Source: JBDRNE01 sp043812935 (GTDB lineage: Bacteria > Omnitrophota > Gorgyraeia > Tantalellales > Tantalellaceae). Taken from it: a stretch of 26,679 bases of DNA. The stretch's first letter is position 1. Each line of letters starts with the position of its first letter. This document shows positions 15,784 to 22,029 of the stretch, one piece after another. The stretch lies in the NCBI GenBank assembly GCA_043812935.1, contig JBDRLO010000075.1:1-26679 (forward strand), read 5' to 3'. Position numbers and translations under genes: made by a program. The notes beneath the pieces are model-generated. The model was not told where the DNA came from and did no database searches. It was given only the letters and a program-made list of their open reading frames with translations.

Positions 15784-17661
15784 ATGGAAAAATTATTAAA
15801 TACCATTAAGCTGCCGGAAGATATAAAAAAACTGGAAATAAACCAGTTAAAACAACTTGCAGATGAGATCCGCCAGAAAATAATAGAAGTTACTTCATTA
15901 AAAGGCGGACATTTAGCGGCAAGCCTGGGCGCGGTAGAACTTGCTGTAGCCGTCCATTATTGTATGGAAAGTCCAAAAGATAAAATTGTTTGGGATGTGG
16001 GGCATCAAAGCTATGCCCACAAACTTTTAACAGGCAGGCTTAAACAATTTGATACGCTCAGGGAAATGGGCGGACTAAGCGGGTTTCCAAAATCCGATGA
16101 AAGTGAGCACGATCCTTTTACGTGCGGACATAGTTCGACTTCAATTTCAGCGGCATTAGGGTTAGCCATGGCAAGAGATTTAAAAAACGAAGATTCAACA
16201 GTGACGGCCATTATAGGTGACGCTTCGCTTTCAACCGGACTGGCTTTTGAAGGGATGAACCATGCCGGGCATACTCGTAAAAACTTAATAGTAATTTTAA
16301 ACGATAATGAACATTTTATTTCAAAACCTGTAGGCGCTATGAGCCGGTATCTTAATCGGGTAATAACAAATCCATTATACAACAGGGTTAAAAATGAAGC
16401 GGAAAGAATAGTTAAAGGCATCCCAAAATTGGGGCCGGTAGCATATAAAACAGTGAAAAAAGTCCAGGAAGGGCTGAAAAACCTGTTGGTGCCGGGCATT
16501 ATTTTTGAAGAACTTGGTTTTCGGTATTTTGGTCCGGTAGATGGGCATAATTTAGAAGAATTGATAGCAATATTGAAACGTGTACAGACAATGAAAACAC
16601 CTGTATTCGTTCATACTATAACTCAAAAAGGAAAAGGTTATAAGTTTTCTGAAGAATGCCCTACAAAGTTTCATGGGATAGAAGCGTTTGATATTAATAC
16701 CGGAGATATTATAAAAGAACAGACGAATGAAAAATGTTTTACAAGTTATTTTTCCAAAAAAATTTTAGAACTAGGATCAAAAAACAAAAATATTGTGACA
16801 ATAACTGCGGCTATGCCTGACGGAACAGGCCTTCAGGATTTCGCGGCAAAATTTCCGGATAGATTTTTTGATGTAGGGATAACTGAACCGCATGCGGTAA
16901 CTTTTGCTTCGGGTTTGGCTAAAGCCGGGCTAATACCTGTGGTAGCAGTGTATTCGACATTTTTACAGCGGGCATATGATCAGCTTATTCATGATGTCGC
17001 GCTTCAAAAATTGCCCGTAATTTTTTGTATAGACAGGGCCGGGTTAGTAGGAAAGGATGGCCCTACCCATCATGGTGTTTTTGACGTTTCTTATACTAGG
17101 AGCCTTCCGGGATTTATTGTTATGGCGCCGAAAGACGGTGTGGAGCTTGAAGAAATGCTTGAAAAAGCGGTTGAATGGGGAAAACCCGTTGTTATAAGGT
17201 ATCCGCGTGCGTCAGGAAAGCGGATCGTTGCGGATTCGTCCTGCGATCCGGTTACGGTAGGACGAGCGGAAGTTTTAAGAGAAGGGAAAACCGCGGTTAT
17301 TTTAGCTTTGGGGAGCATGACAAACGTTGCGTTGCAGGCAGCGGAGATCTTATCAAAAAAGAAAATAGAAGTGAAAGTAGTTAACGCGCGGTTTATAAAG
17401 CCGTTAGATAACGAACTTTTAGAACAGATTGCGCTTAGCGGGTGTAAAATTTTTGTTATAGAAGAATGTATATCTGCCGGAGGATTTGGAAGCGCTGTTC
17501 TTGAGTTTTTTCAGAGAGAAAACCTTACGAATGTAAAAGTCAGATGTTTAGGGTTGCCGGACGAATTTATAGAACACGGAGAGAGGGAACAGCTTCTGCG
17601 GAAATATCATCTTACCCCGGATGAAATAGCGCGGACAATCGAATGTGAATTAACGAAATAA
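15784..17661 (+). CDS. dxs: 1-deoxy-D-xylulose-5-phosphate synthase
   Basis: DXS joins pyruvate and glyceraldehyde-3-phosphate with thiamine diphosphate, the first step of the MEP isoprenoid pathway. The 625-residue product has the usual layout: GHQSYAHKLLTGR, CGHSSTSISAALG, the thiamine motif starting GDAS (145-148) and ending LNDNEHFIS, then DRAGLVGKDGPTHHG in the second domain and a C-terminal transketolase-type domain. Two deviations stand out. The thiamine motif reads GDA instead of the usual GDG, and the segment after NDNE is divergent. The length and other motifs argue for a working enzyme. ATG 15784 follows xseB closely. The neighbouring oxidoreductase also uses thiamine. Confidence 0.93.
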   Translation: MEKLLNTIKLPEDIKKLEINQLKQLADEIRQKIIEVTSLKGGHLAASLGAVELAVAVHYCMESPKDKIVWDVGHQSYAHKLLTGRLKQFDTLREMGGLSGFPKSDESEHDPFTCGHSSTSISAALGLAMARDLKNEDSTVTAIIGDASLSTGLAFEGMNHAGHTRKNLIVILNDNEHFISKPVGAMSRYLNRVITNPLYNRVKNEAERIVKGIPKLGPVAYKTVKKVQEGLKNLLVPGIIFEELGFRYFGPVDGHNLEELIAILKRVQTMKTPVFVHTITQKGKGYKFSEECPTKFHGIEAFDINTGDIIKEQTNEKCFTSYFSKKILELGSKNKNIVTITAAMPDGTGLQDFAAKFPDRFFDVGITEPHAVTFASGLAKAGLIPVVAVYSTFLQRAYDQLIHDVALQKLPVIFCIDRAGLVGKDGPTHHGVFDVSYTRSLPGFIVMAPKDGVELEEMLEKAVEWGKPVVIRYPRASGKRIVADSSCDPVTVGRAEVLREGKTAVILALGSMTNVALQAAEILSKKKIEVKVVNARFIKPLDNELLEQIALSGCKIFVIEECISAGGFGSAVLEFFQRENLTNVKVRCLGLPDEFIEHGEREQLLRKYHLTPDEIARTIECELTK

Positions 17662-17668
17662 ATAGATT

Positions 17669-17908
17669 ATGAATAAAAAAATTATACAAATAAAAATTGA
17701 TAAAGAAAAATGTAAAGGATGTATGCTTTGCGTTGAAGCGTGTCCTAAAAAAAACGTTTTGGAAAAATCAAAAGATATAAATAAACGCGGAGCACAGTTT
17801 GTCATAATAAAATGCGCGGATGAATGTACCGGATGTGCTTTATGCGCGATAATGTGCCCTGATTGTGCGATAGAAATAGAAACGCAGCACGTGAAACGCA
17901 GCATGTAA
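17669..17908 (+). CDS. vorD: 2-oxoacid:ferredoxin oxidoreductase, delta (ferredoxin) subunit
   Basis: The 79-residue protein has two 4Fe-4S motifs, CKGCMLCVEACP and CTGCALCAIMCP, and passes electrons from the catalytic subunits to ferredoxin. The adjacent alpha, beta and gamma genes identify the complex. The start ATG 17669 lies 7 bp after dxs and lacks a clear ribosome binding site, so it may depend on dxs translation. The last nine codons and the stop lie within a 14-bp tandem duplication, so the C-terminus (ETQHVKRSM) is probably acquired from repeat sequence. Confidence 0.9.
   Translation: MNKKIIQIKIDKEKCKGCMLCVEACPKKNVLEKSKDINKRGAQFVIIKCADECTGCALCAIMCPDCAIEIETQHVKRSM
17881..17908 (+). 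repeat. 14-bp tandem duplication forming the 3' end of the delta-subunit gene
   Basis: AACGCAGCACGTGA (17881-17894) is followed directly by AACGCAGCATGTAA (17895-17908), with 12 of 14 bases identical. The G-to-A change in the second copy makes the TAA stop codon. Confidence 0.85.
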
Positions 17909-17935
17909 CACGTCTTATAGTAACACAGGAAGATT

Positions 17936-18991
17936 ATGAAGAAACGATATTTATGTACAGGAAACGAAGCGTGTGGTGAAGGCGCGGTAAGAGCCGGATG
18001 CCGCTTTTACGCGGGATATCCCATAACGCCGCAAAACGAGCTTATTGCGTATATGTCACGCCGCATGGAAGAAGAGGGTGGAATTTTTATTCAGTCCGAA
18101 AGCGAACTTTCGGCTATTAACATGGTTTTTGGCGCTTCAGCTGCGGGCGCGAGAGCTATGACAAGTTCTTCAAGCCCTGGTATAAGTTTAAAACAGGAAG
18201 GCATATCATATATTGCGGCATGTGAACTTCCGTCAGTTATTGTTAATGTGATGCGCGGGGGGCCTGGGTTAGGCAATATTGCGCCTTCGCAAAGCGATTA
18301 TTTTCAGGCAGTTAAAGGCGGCGGGCATGGAGATTACAGATTGATAGTTTTGGCACCGTCTACTGTGCAGGAAATGTTTGATTTTACGTATGAGTCGTTT
18401 GCGTTAGCTGATAAATATAGAATTCCGGTAATGATTCTTGCCGACGGAATGTTGGGCCAAATGATGGAACCTTTGGAATTTGATGACAAGATTAAACCTT
18501 CCGGAATTACGGCAAAACCTTGGGCAATGACCGGTGCGAAAGCGCGTCCAGCCGGCAGTATAAAAAGTTTGTTCTTAAAAGGCGACAGTTTAGAGAAACA
18601 TAACGAAAAATTGCAGGCAAAATACAACGAAATAATTAAACATGAAAAAAGATCAGAAACATATCAAGCTGATGATGCGGACATTTTGATTATATCGTAT
18701 GGGACAATACACCGTATAGCGCGTTCATGTGTTGATAAATTACGGCAAAAAGGAATAAAAGCGGGAGCGTTTAGGCCTATTACATTATGGCCATTTCCGT
18801 ACGAAGAGATAAAAAGTGTGGCAAAAAAGAACATGCAGATTCTTGTTGTAGAAATGAGCGCAGGACAAATGGTGGAAGATGTGCGGCTTGCAGTGCAGGA
18901 TGACGCACGAGTGAAATTTTTAGGCCGCATGGGCGGAGGGATACCTAACGAAGAAGACATTATAAACATGGTTAATCTGAAAATATCGTAG
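17936..18991 (+). CDS. vorB: 2-oxoacid:ferredoxin oxidoreductase, alpha subunit (VorB/KorA type)
   Basis: This 351-residue subunit forms the Pyr and transketolase-C-like domains of a CoA-acylating 2-oxoacid oxidoreductase. GCRFYAGYPITPQNEL, TSSSSPGISLKQEGISY, VNVMRGGPGLGNIAPSQSDYFQA and KGGGHGDYRLIVLAPSTVQEM closely fit the VorB (3-methyl-2-oxobutanoate) group. KOR alpha subunits are similar, so the substrate (branched-chain 2-oxoacids or 2-oxoglutarate) is not settled from sequence alone. The ribosome binding site is AGGAAG (17927-17932). The TAG stop (18989-18991) is the TAG of the palindrome that follows, so the last residue boundary is set by a repeat. Confidence 0.92.
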   Translation: MKKRYLCTGNEACGEGAVRAGCRFYAGYPITPQNELIAYMSRRMEEEGGIFIQSESELSAINMVFGASAAGARAMTSSSSPGISLKQEGISYIAACELPSVIVNVMRGGPGLGNIAPSQSDYFQAVKGGGHGDYRLIVLAPSTVQEMFDFTYESFALADKYRIPVMILADGMLGQMMEPLEFDDKIKPSGITAKPWAMTGAKARPAGSIKSLFLKGDSLEKHNEKLQAKYNEIIKHEKRSETYQADDADILIISYGTIHRIARSCVDKLRQKGIKAGAFRPITLWPFPYEEIKSVAKKNMQILVVEMSAGQMVEDVRLAVQDDARVKFLGRMGGGIPNEEDIINMVNLKIS

Positions 18992-19014
18992 GGGAGGGCC
19001 TTGCGTCCTCCCGT
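18988..19014 (+). repeat. Intergenic palindrome copy e (overlaps the alpha-subunit stop)
   Basis: GGGAGGGC (18992-18999) pairs with GTCCTCCC (19005-19012), including one G.U wobble (18998 with 19006). The GTAG start of the element supplies the preceding stop codon. It ends 22 nt before ATG 19037. Confidence 0.7.
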
Positions 19015-19036
19015 GATAAATTTATATTTTAACATT

Positions 19037-19777
19037 ATGAATAAAAAATTTATAAAACCAAAATCAATGAAAGATGCGACAACGCATTATTGTTCCGGAT
19101 GCGGGCATGGTCTTATACACCGCTTAATTTGTGAAGTTATAGACGAACTGGATATGCGTGAAAACACGGTTGCAATAGCGCCTGTAGGATGTGCTGTTCT
19201 TGCATACGATTATTGGGATTTTGATACTATGGAAGCGGCGCATGGTCGTACTCCAGCTGTTGCGACTGCCGTTAAAAGGGTGTTGCCGGATAGGTTAGTT
19301 TTTACGTATCAGGGGGACGGTGATCTTGCCGCCATAGGCACGGCAGAAATTATCCATGCCGGGAATAGAGGCGAAAACCTTTCAGTTATTTTTGTCAATA
19401 ATGGTGTTTATGGAATGACCGGCGGACAGATGGCGCCCACAACTCTTTTAGGGCAAACAACGGCAACATCGCAGTTTACACGAAGAGCTGAAAAAGAAGG
19501 GTTTCCGCTTAAAATTTTAGAAATGATGGCGATTCTTCCGAGGGTGGTTTATCTGGAAAGGACGTCGTTATATTCCCCTAAAGAAGTTTTACAGACAAAA
19601 AAAGCAATAACAAAAGCTTTTCAGGTGCAGCTTGATAAAAAAGGTTTTTCAATGGTAGAGGTTATTTCACCATGTCCTACTTATTGGGGGCTTAGCCCTA
19701 TAAAAGCCATGGAACGCATTAAAAATGAGGTAATAAAAGAATATCCTTTAGGAATAGTAAAAGAGTTAGCCGGTTAA
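19037..19777 (+). CDS. vorA: 2-oxoacid:ferredoxin oxidoreductase, beta (TPP-binding) subunit
   Basis: This 246-residue subunit binds thiamine diphosphate. HYCSGCGHG near the start, APVGCAVLAYDYWDFDTMEAAHGRTPAVATAVK, and the cofactor motif QGDGDLAAIGTAEIIHAGNRGENLSVIFVNNGVYGMTGGQMAPTT are all present. No ribosome binding site precedes ATG 19037. An upstream in-frame TTG (19001) falls inside palindrome e, so it would code repeat sequence and is unlikely to be the start. The C-terminal SPCPTYWGLSP is family-typical. It works with the alpha, gamma and delta subunits encoded on either side. Confidence 0.93.
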   Translation: MNKKFIKPKSMKDATTHYCSGCGHGLIHRLICEVIDELDMRENTVAIAPVGCAVLAYDYWDFDTMEAAHGRTPAVATAVKRVLPDRLVFTYQGDGDLAAIGTAEIIHAGNRGENLSVIFVNNGVYGMTGGQMAPTTLLGQTTATSQFTRRAEKEGFPLKILEMMAILPRVVYLERTSLYSPKEVLQTKKAITKAFQVQLDKKGFSMVEVISPCPTYWGLSPIKAMERIKNEVIKEYPLGIVKELAG

Positions 19778-19782
19778 GCGTT

Positions 19783-19810
19783 GTAGAGGGCGGGCAGGCC
19801 CGTCCCTATA
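19783..19810 (+). repeat. Intergenic palindrome copy f (before the gamma-subunit gene)
   Basis: GGGCGGGC (19788-19795), spacer AG, GCCCGTCC (19798-19805), with one G.U wobble (19790 with 19803). It begins 5 nt after the beta-subunit stop. Its TATA edge supplies the A of a possible ATG at 19810. Confidence 0.7.
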
Positions 19811-20412
19811 TGTCCTTAAAAACATGCGACAAAAAAATGAATAATATGAATCAGAAAACAAATATTATAGATGAATTAATAATATGCGCCGGGTTCGGCG
19901 GGCAAGGCATAATGGTATTGGGCAAGGTTCTTGCGAACGCGGCTATGGAAAAAGGTTTTTTTGTTACGTGGCTGCCCGCTTACGGAGCAGAAGTGCGTGG
20001 GGGTACGGCTTATTCTATGGTTCGCGCAAGCGTAAGCCCTATTGCAAGCCCGGTAATTGAAAAAGCCTCAACGCTTATCGTAATGAATGAACCTTCCCTG
20101 GACAGATTTGAAAATAATTTATCAAGCAAAGGGCTTTTAATCGTAAATACGTCGTTAGTCAAACGAAGAACAGTGCGTAAGGATGTTGAAGTTGTTAATG
20201 CGGATTTAACTAATGAAGCAGTAAAGTTGGGTAACATACGAGTTGCCAATATGATTGCGGCAGGTGTTTTTATGGCCAAAAAAAACATTTTTGATAAAAA
20301 CATTTTAATAAGTGTTATAGAGAATATGGCGGCCGGACGGGAAGAACTTGTAGCCATAAATATAAAAGCAGTAGAAAAGGGGCTAGAGATAGCAGGCCGG
20401 TTTGCCAGTTAG
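19810..20412 (+). CDS. vorC: 2-oxoacid:ferredoxin oxidoreductase, gamma subunit
   Basis: This domain (up to 200 residues) completes the oxidoreductase. It has ICAGFGGQGIMVLGKVLA, the family signature, followed by TWLPAYGAEVRGGTAYSMVRAS and VRVAN-like IRVANMIAAG. The start is uncertain. ATG 19810 straddles the end of palindrome f, while ATG 19837 or 19846 would begin MNNMNQK or MNQK and give a tail of normal length before ELIICAGFGGQG; I favour one of the latter. The last codons (RFAS) and the stop (20410-20412) lie inside the 8-bp repeat array 2. Confidence 0.9.
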   Translation: MSLKTCDKKMNNMNQKTNIIDELIICAGFGGQGIMVLGKVLANAAMEKGFFVTWLPAYGAEVRGGTAYSMVRASVSPIASPVIEKASTLIVMNEPSLDRFENNLSSKGLLIVNTSLVKRRTVRKDVEVVNADLTNEAVKLGNIRVANMIAAGVFMAKKNIFDKNILISVIENMAAGREELVAINIKAVEKGLEIAGRFAS

Positions 20413-20428
20413 CTGGTTAGCCGGTTCT
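20397..20428 (+). repeat. 8-bp tandem array 2 (overlaps the gamma-subunit stop)
   Basis: CCGGTTTG, CCAGTTAG, CTGGTTAG and CCGGTTCT lie in tandem. The stop codon TAG (20410-20412) is the TAG of the second unit. Confidence 0.8.
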
Positions 20429-20511
20429 GTGAGGGATAACCATTGCATGTTGCTTCAGGGCATCCCCGGGGGTAGTCCGGTGCGTTTGTTGAAAAGATAA
20501 AAAGAAAAACT

Positions 20512-20562
20512 AGATTACCTTTTATTGCTATGAAAGGTAATCTTAAAACCCAATAAAAGGAG
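20512..20562 (+). promoter_or_regulatory. gltX leader with two mutually exclusive hairpins
   Basis: Stem A pairs AGATTACCTTT (20512-20522) with AAAGGTAATCT (20533-20543), 11 bp perfect. Stem B pairs CCTTTTATTG (20518-20527) with CAATAAAAGG (20551-20560), 10 bp perfect. The two stems share 20518-20522 and cannot coexist. Stem B covers the AAGG part of the gltX ribosome binding site (AGGAG, 20558-20562), so A would permit and B would block translation. Read on the - strand, stem A followed by a T-rich run also resembles a terminator, but no - strand gene lies there to use it. Confidence 0.55.
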
Positions 20563-20566
20563 TTTA

Positions 20567-21853
20567 ATGACAGTAGTACGTTTTGCGCCCAGCCCTACTG
20601 GGTTTTTGCATCTTGGAAGCGCTCGAACTGCGCTTTTTAACTGGCTTTATGCGAGGCATACGGGCGGCAAATTTTTACTTCGTATAGAAGATACGGATCA
20701 GACGAGATCTGACAAAAAGTTTCTTGCAGAAATACTTGAGGACATGAAATGGATGGGGCTTGACTGGGATGCTGAACCGGTTTACCAGAGCAGCAGATTT
20801 GATGTTTATCGTAAAACCGCGGAGAGTCTTTTAAGCCAGGGGAAAGCTTATCGGGAAGGCGATGCAATTATATTTAAAGTTGAGAAAGGCCGTACAATAG
20901 AAGTAGAGGACATTATTCACGGCAAAATAGTGTTTAATACAGACGAAATAAAAGACCAGGTGATGATTAAGTCTGACGGGTCGCCGGCATATAACTTTTG
21001 TTGTGTAGTTGACGATGCTTATTTAAAAATAACCCATATAATCCGCGGCGATGACCACATTTCAAATACCCCGAAACAAATTTTGTTATATGAAGCTATG
21101 GGAGCCCAGCTTCCGAAATTCGCGCATATGCCTCTTATGATGGGATCTGACGGTGCTCAACTTTCTAAACGGCATGGCGCGGTATCGGTGGAGGAATATA
21201 GAAAAGAGGGTTTTCTTCCGGAAGCGCTTACGAATTATCTTTTACTTCTTGGCTGGTCCCCGGGGGACGATCGTGAAATGATTTCTCAGGAAGAAGTAAT
21301 TAAACTATTTGACGTTAAAGATATGAGAGACGTACAGTCGCGGTTTGACGCGCAGAAACTCAGATGGCTGAATGGTGAGTACATAATGAAAAAAGAAACC
21401 AAAGAGTTGTTGCCGCTTATTAAAAAACAGCTTTTAACTGAAGGAATAGATATTTCCGGGAAGAAAGACGAATATCTTGAAACTTTGATAGATATGTACA
21501 AAATAAGAATAAAAACTTTAAAAGAATTTGTGGAACTAACAGATCAGTTTTTTGTAGATAAATATACGGTTGATGAAAAAGGTAAACGTAAATATTTGGA
21601 TAAAGAATCAAATAAACAGAACATCAATCTTTTCGCGGAAAGGTTAGAAAAACTAGAAAAATTCAACCACGAAACCATTGAATCTTTATGCCGTGAAATA
21701 GCTGAAGAAAAAAATTTCAAAGCCGCGGATATTATTCATCCCACACGCATGGCAATAAGCGGTAAGACGCGCGGAGCAGGTCTTTTTGAAATGATGGAGC
21801 TTCTTGGAAAAGAAAAAGTAATAGCTCGTTTAAAAAAAGCCGCGGGGAATTAG
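20567..21853 (+). CDS. gltX: Glutamyl-tRNA synthetase, short form
   Basis: This class I synthetase charges tRNA-Glu. The HIGH-type motif is PSPTGFLHLG (8-17) and the KMSKS-type motif is LSKR (199-202). RIEDTDQTR and RGDDHISNTPKQ are also present. At 428 residues it is about 40-60 shorter than usual. The loss is internal: after QGKAY (95) the sequence goes straight to REGDAIIFKVEKG, so the zinc-binding or CTPEEL-type stretch found in many GluRSs is absent. The catalytic core and anticodon-binding C-terminal half look intact. GlnRS is encoded next door, so this GluRS probably need not mischarge tRNA-Gln. The AGGAG site lies only 4 nt from the ATG and inside the switch-like leader. Confidence 0.93.
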   Translation: MTVVRFAPSPTGFLHLGSARTALFNWLYARHTGGKFLLRIEDTDQTRSDKKFLAEILEDMKWMGLDWDAEPVYQSSRFDVYRKTAESLLSQGKAYREGDAIIFKVEKGRTIEVEDIIHGKIVFNTDEIKDQVMIKSDGSPAYNFCCVVDDAYLKITHIIRGDDHISNTPKQILLYEAMGAQLPKFAHMPLMMGSDGAQLSKRHGAVSVEEYRKEGFLPEALTNYLLLLGWSPGDDREMISQEEVIKLFDVKDMRDVQSRFDAQKLRWLNGEYIMKKETKELLPLIKKQLLTEGIDISGKKDEYLETLIDMYKIRIKTLKEFVELTDQFFVDKYTVDEKGKRKYLDKESNKQNINLFAERLEKLEKFNHETIESLCREIAEEKNFKAADIIHPTRMAISGKTRGAGLFEMMELLGKEKVIARLKKAAGN

Positions 21854-21857
21854 TCAA

Positions 21858-21897
21858 CCGGTTAGCCGGTTTGCCCGTTTGTCCGTTAATCGGTTTG
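21858..21897 (+). repeat. 8-bp tandem array 3 (after gltX)
   Basis: Five units, CCGGTTAG, CCGGTTTG, CCCGTTTG, TCCGTTAA and TCGGTTTG, starting 5 nt after the gltX stop. This is the longest of the three arrays, and units diverge progressively from 5' to 3'. Confidence 0.85.
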
Positions 21898-21918
21898 TTG
21901 ATGTAGGGTCAGGTCTTG

Positions 21919-21942
21919 CCATGTACCCTGTGTGGTACATGG
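21919..21942 (+). repeat. Perfect 9-bp stem hairpin between gltX and glnS
   Basis: CCATGTACC (21919-21927), loop CTGTGT, GGTACATGG (21934-21942). It is embedded between a GTAGGGTCAGG start (21903) and CCCCATGCC, so it may be an insertion into another palindrome of the GTAGGG type. No U tract follows, so it is not a standard terminator. Confidence 0.7.
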
Positions 21943-21971
21943 TCCCCATGCCTATCCGGTATATAATTGAC

Positions 21972-21999
21972 GTAGGGGACAGGCATGCCTGTCCCTTAC
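21972..21999 (+). repeat. Intergenic palindrome copy g (before glnS)
   Basis: The core 21976-21995 (GGGACAGGCATGCCTGTCCC) is a perfect 20-bp palindrome. It extends outward by one G.U pair (21975 with 21996) and GTA/TAC ends. It ends 30 nt before ATG 22030. Confidence 0.85.
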
Positions 22000-22029
22000 A
22001 ATAAAAACCTGGTGATAAAATATAATACT

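Noticed and set aside
16011..16499. 162-codon open frame on the - strand inside dxs
   Set aside because: It is antisense to well-conserved DXS sequence and has no recognisable domain or ribosome binding site.
19001..19036. TTG start for the oxidoreductase beta subunit
   Set aside because: It lies inside palindrome e. ATG 19037 begins at the family-typical N-terminus.
20512..20543. - strand rho-independent terminator
   Set aside because: The stem and following T-rich run would fit, but there is no - strand gene in the region, so a role in the gltX leader is more likely.
13326..21897. CRISPR array
   Set aside because: The 8-bp units are contiguous with no spacers, and no cas gene is present.
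21985..22029. Upstream ATG start for GlnRS
   Set aside because: It lies inside palindrome g and would encode repeat-derived residues that are not part of the family.
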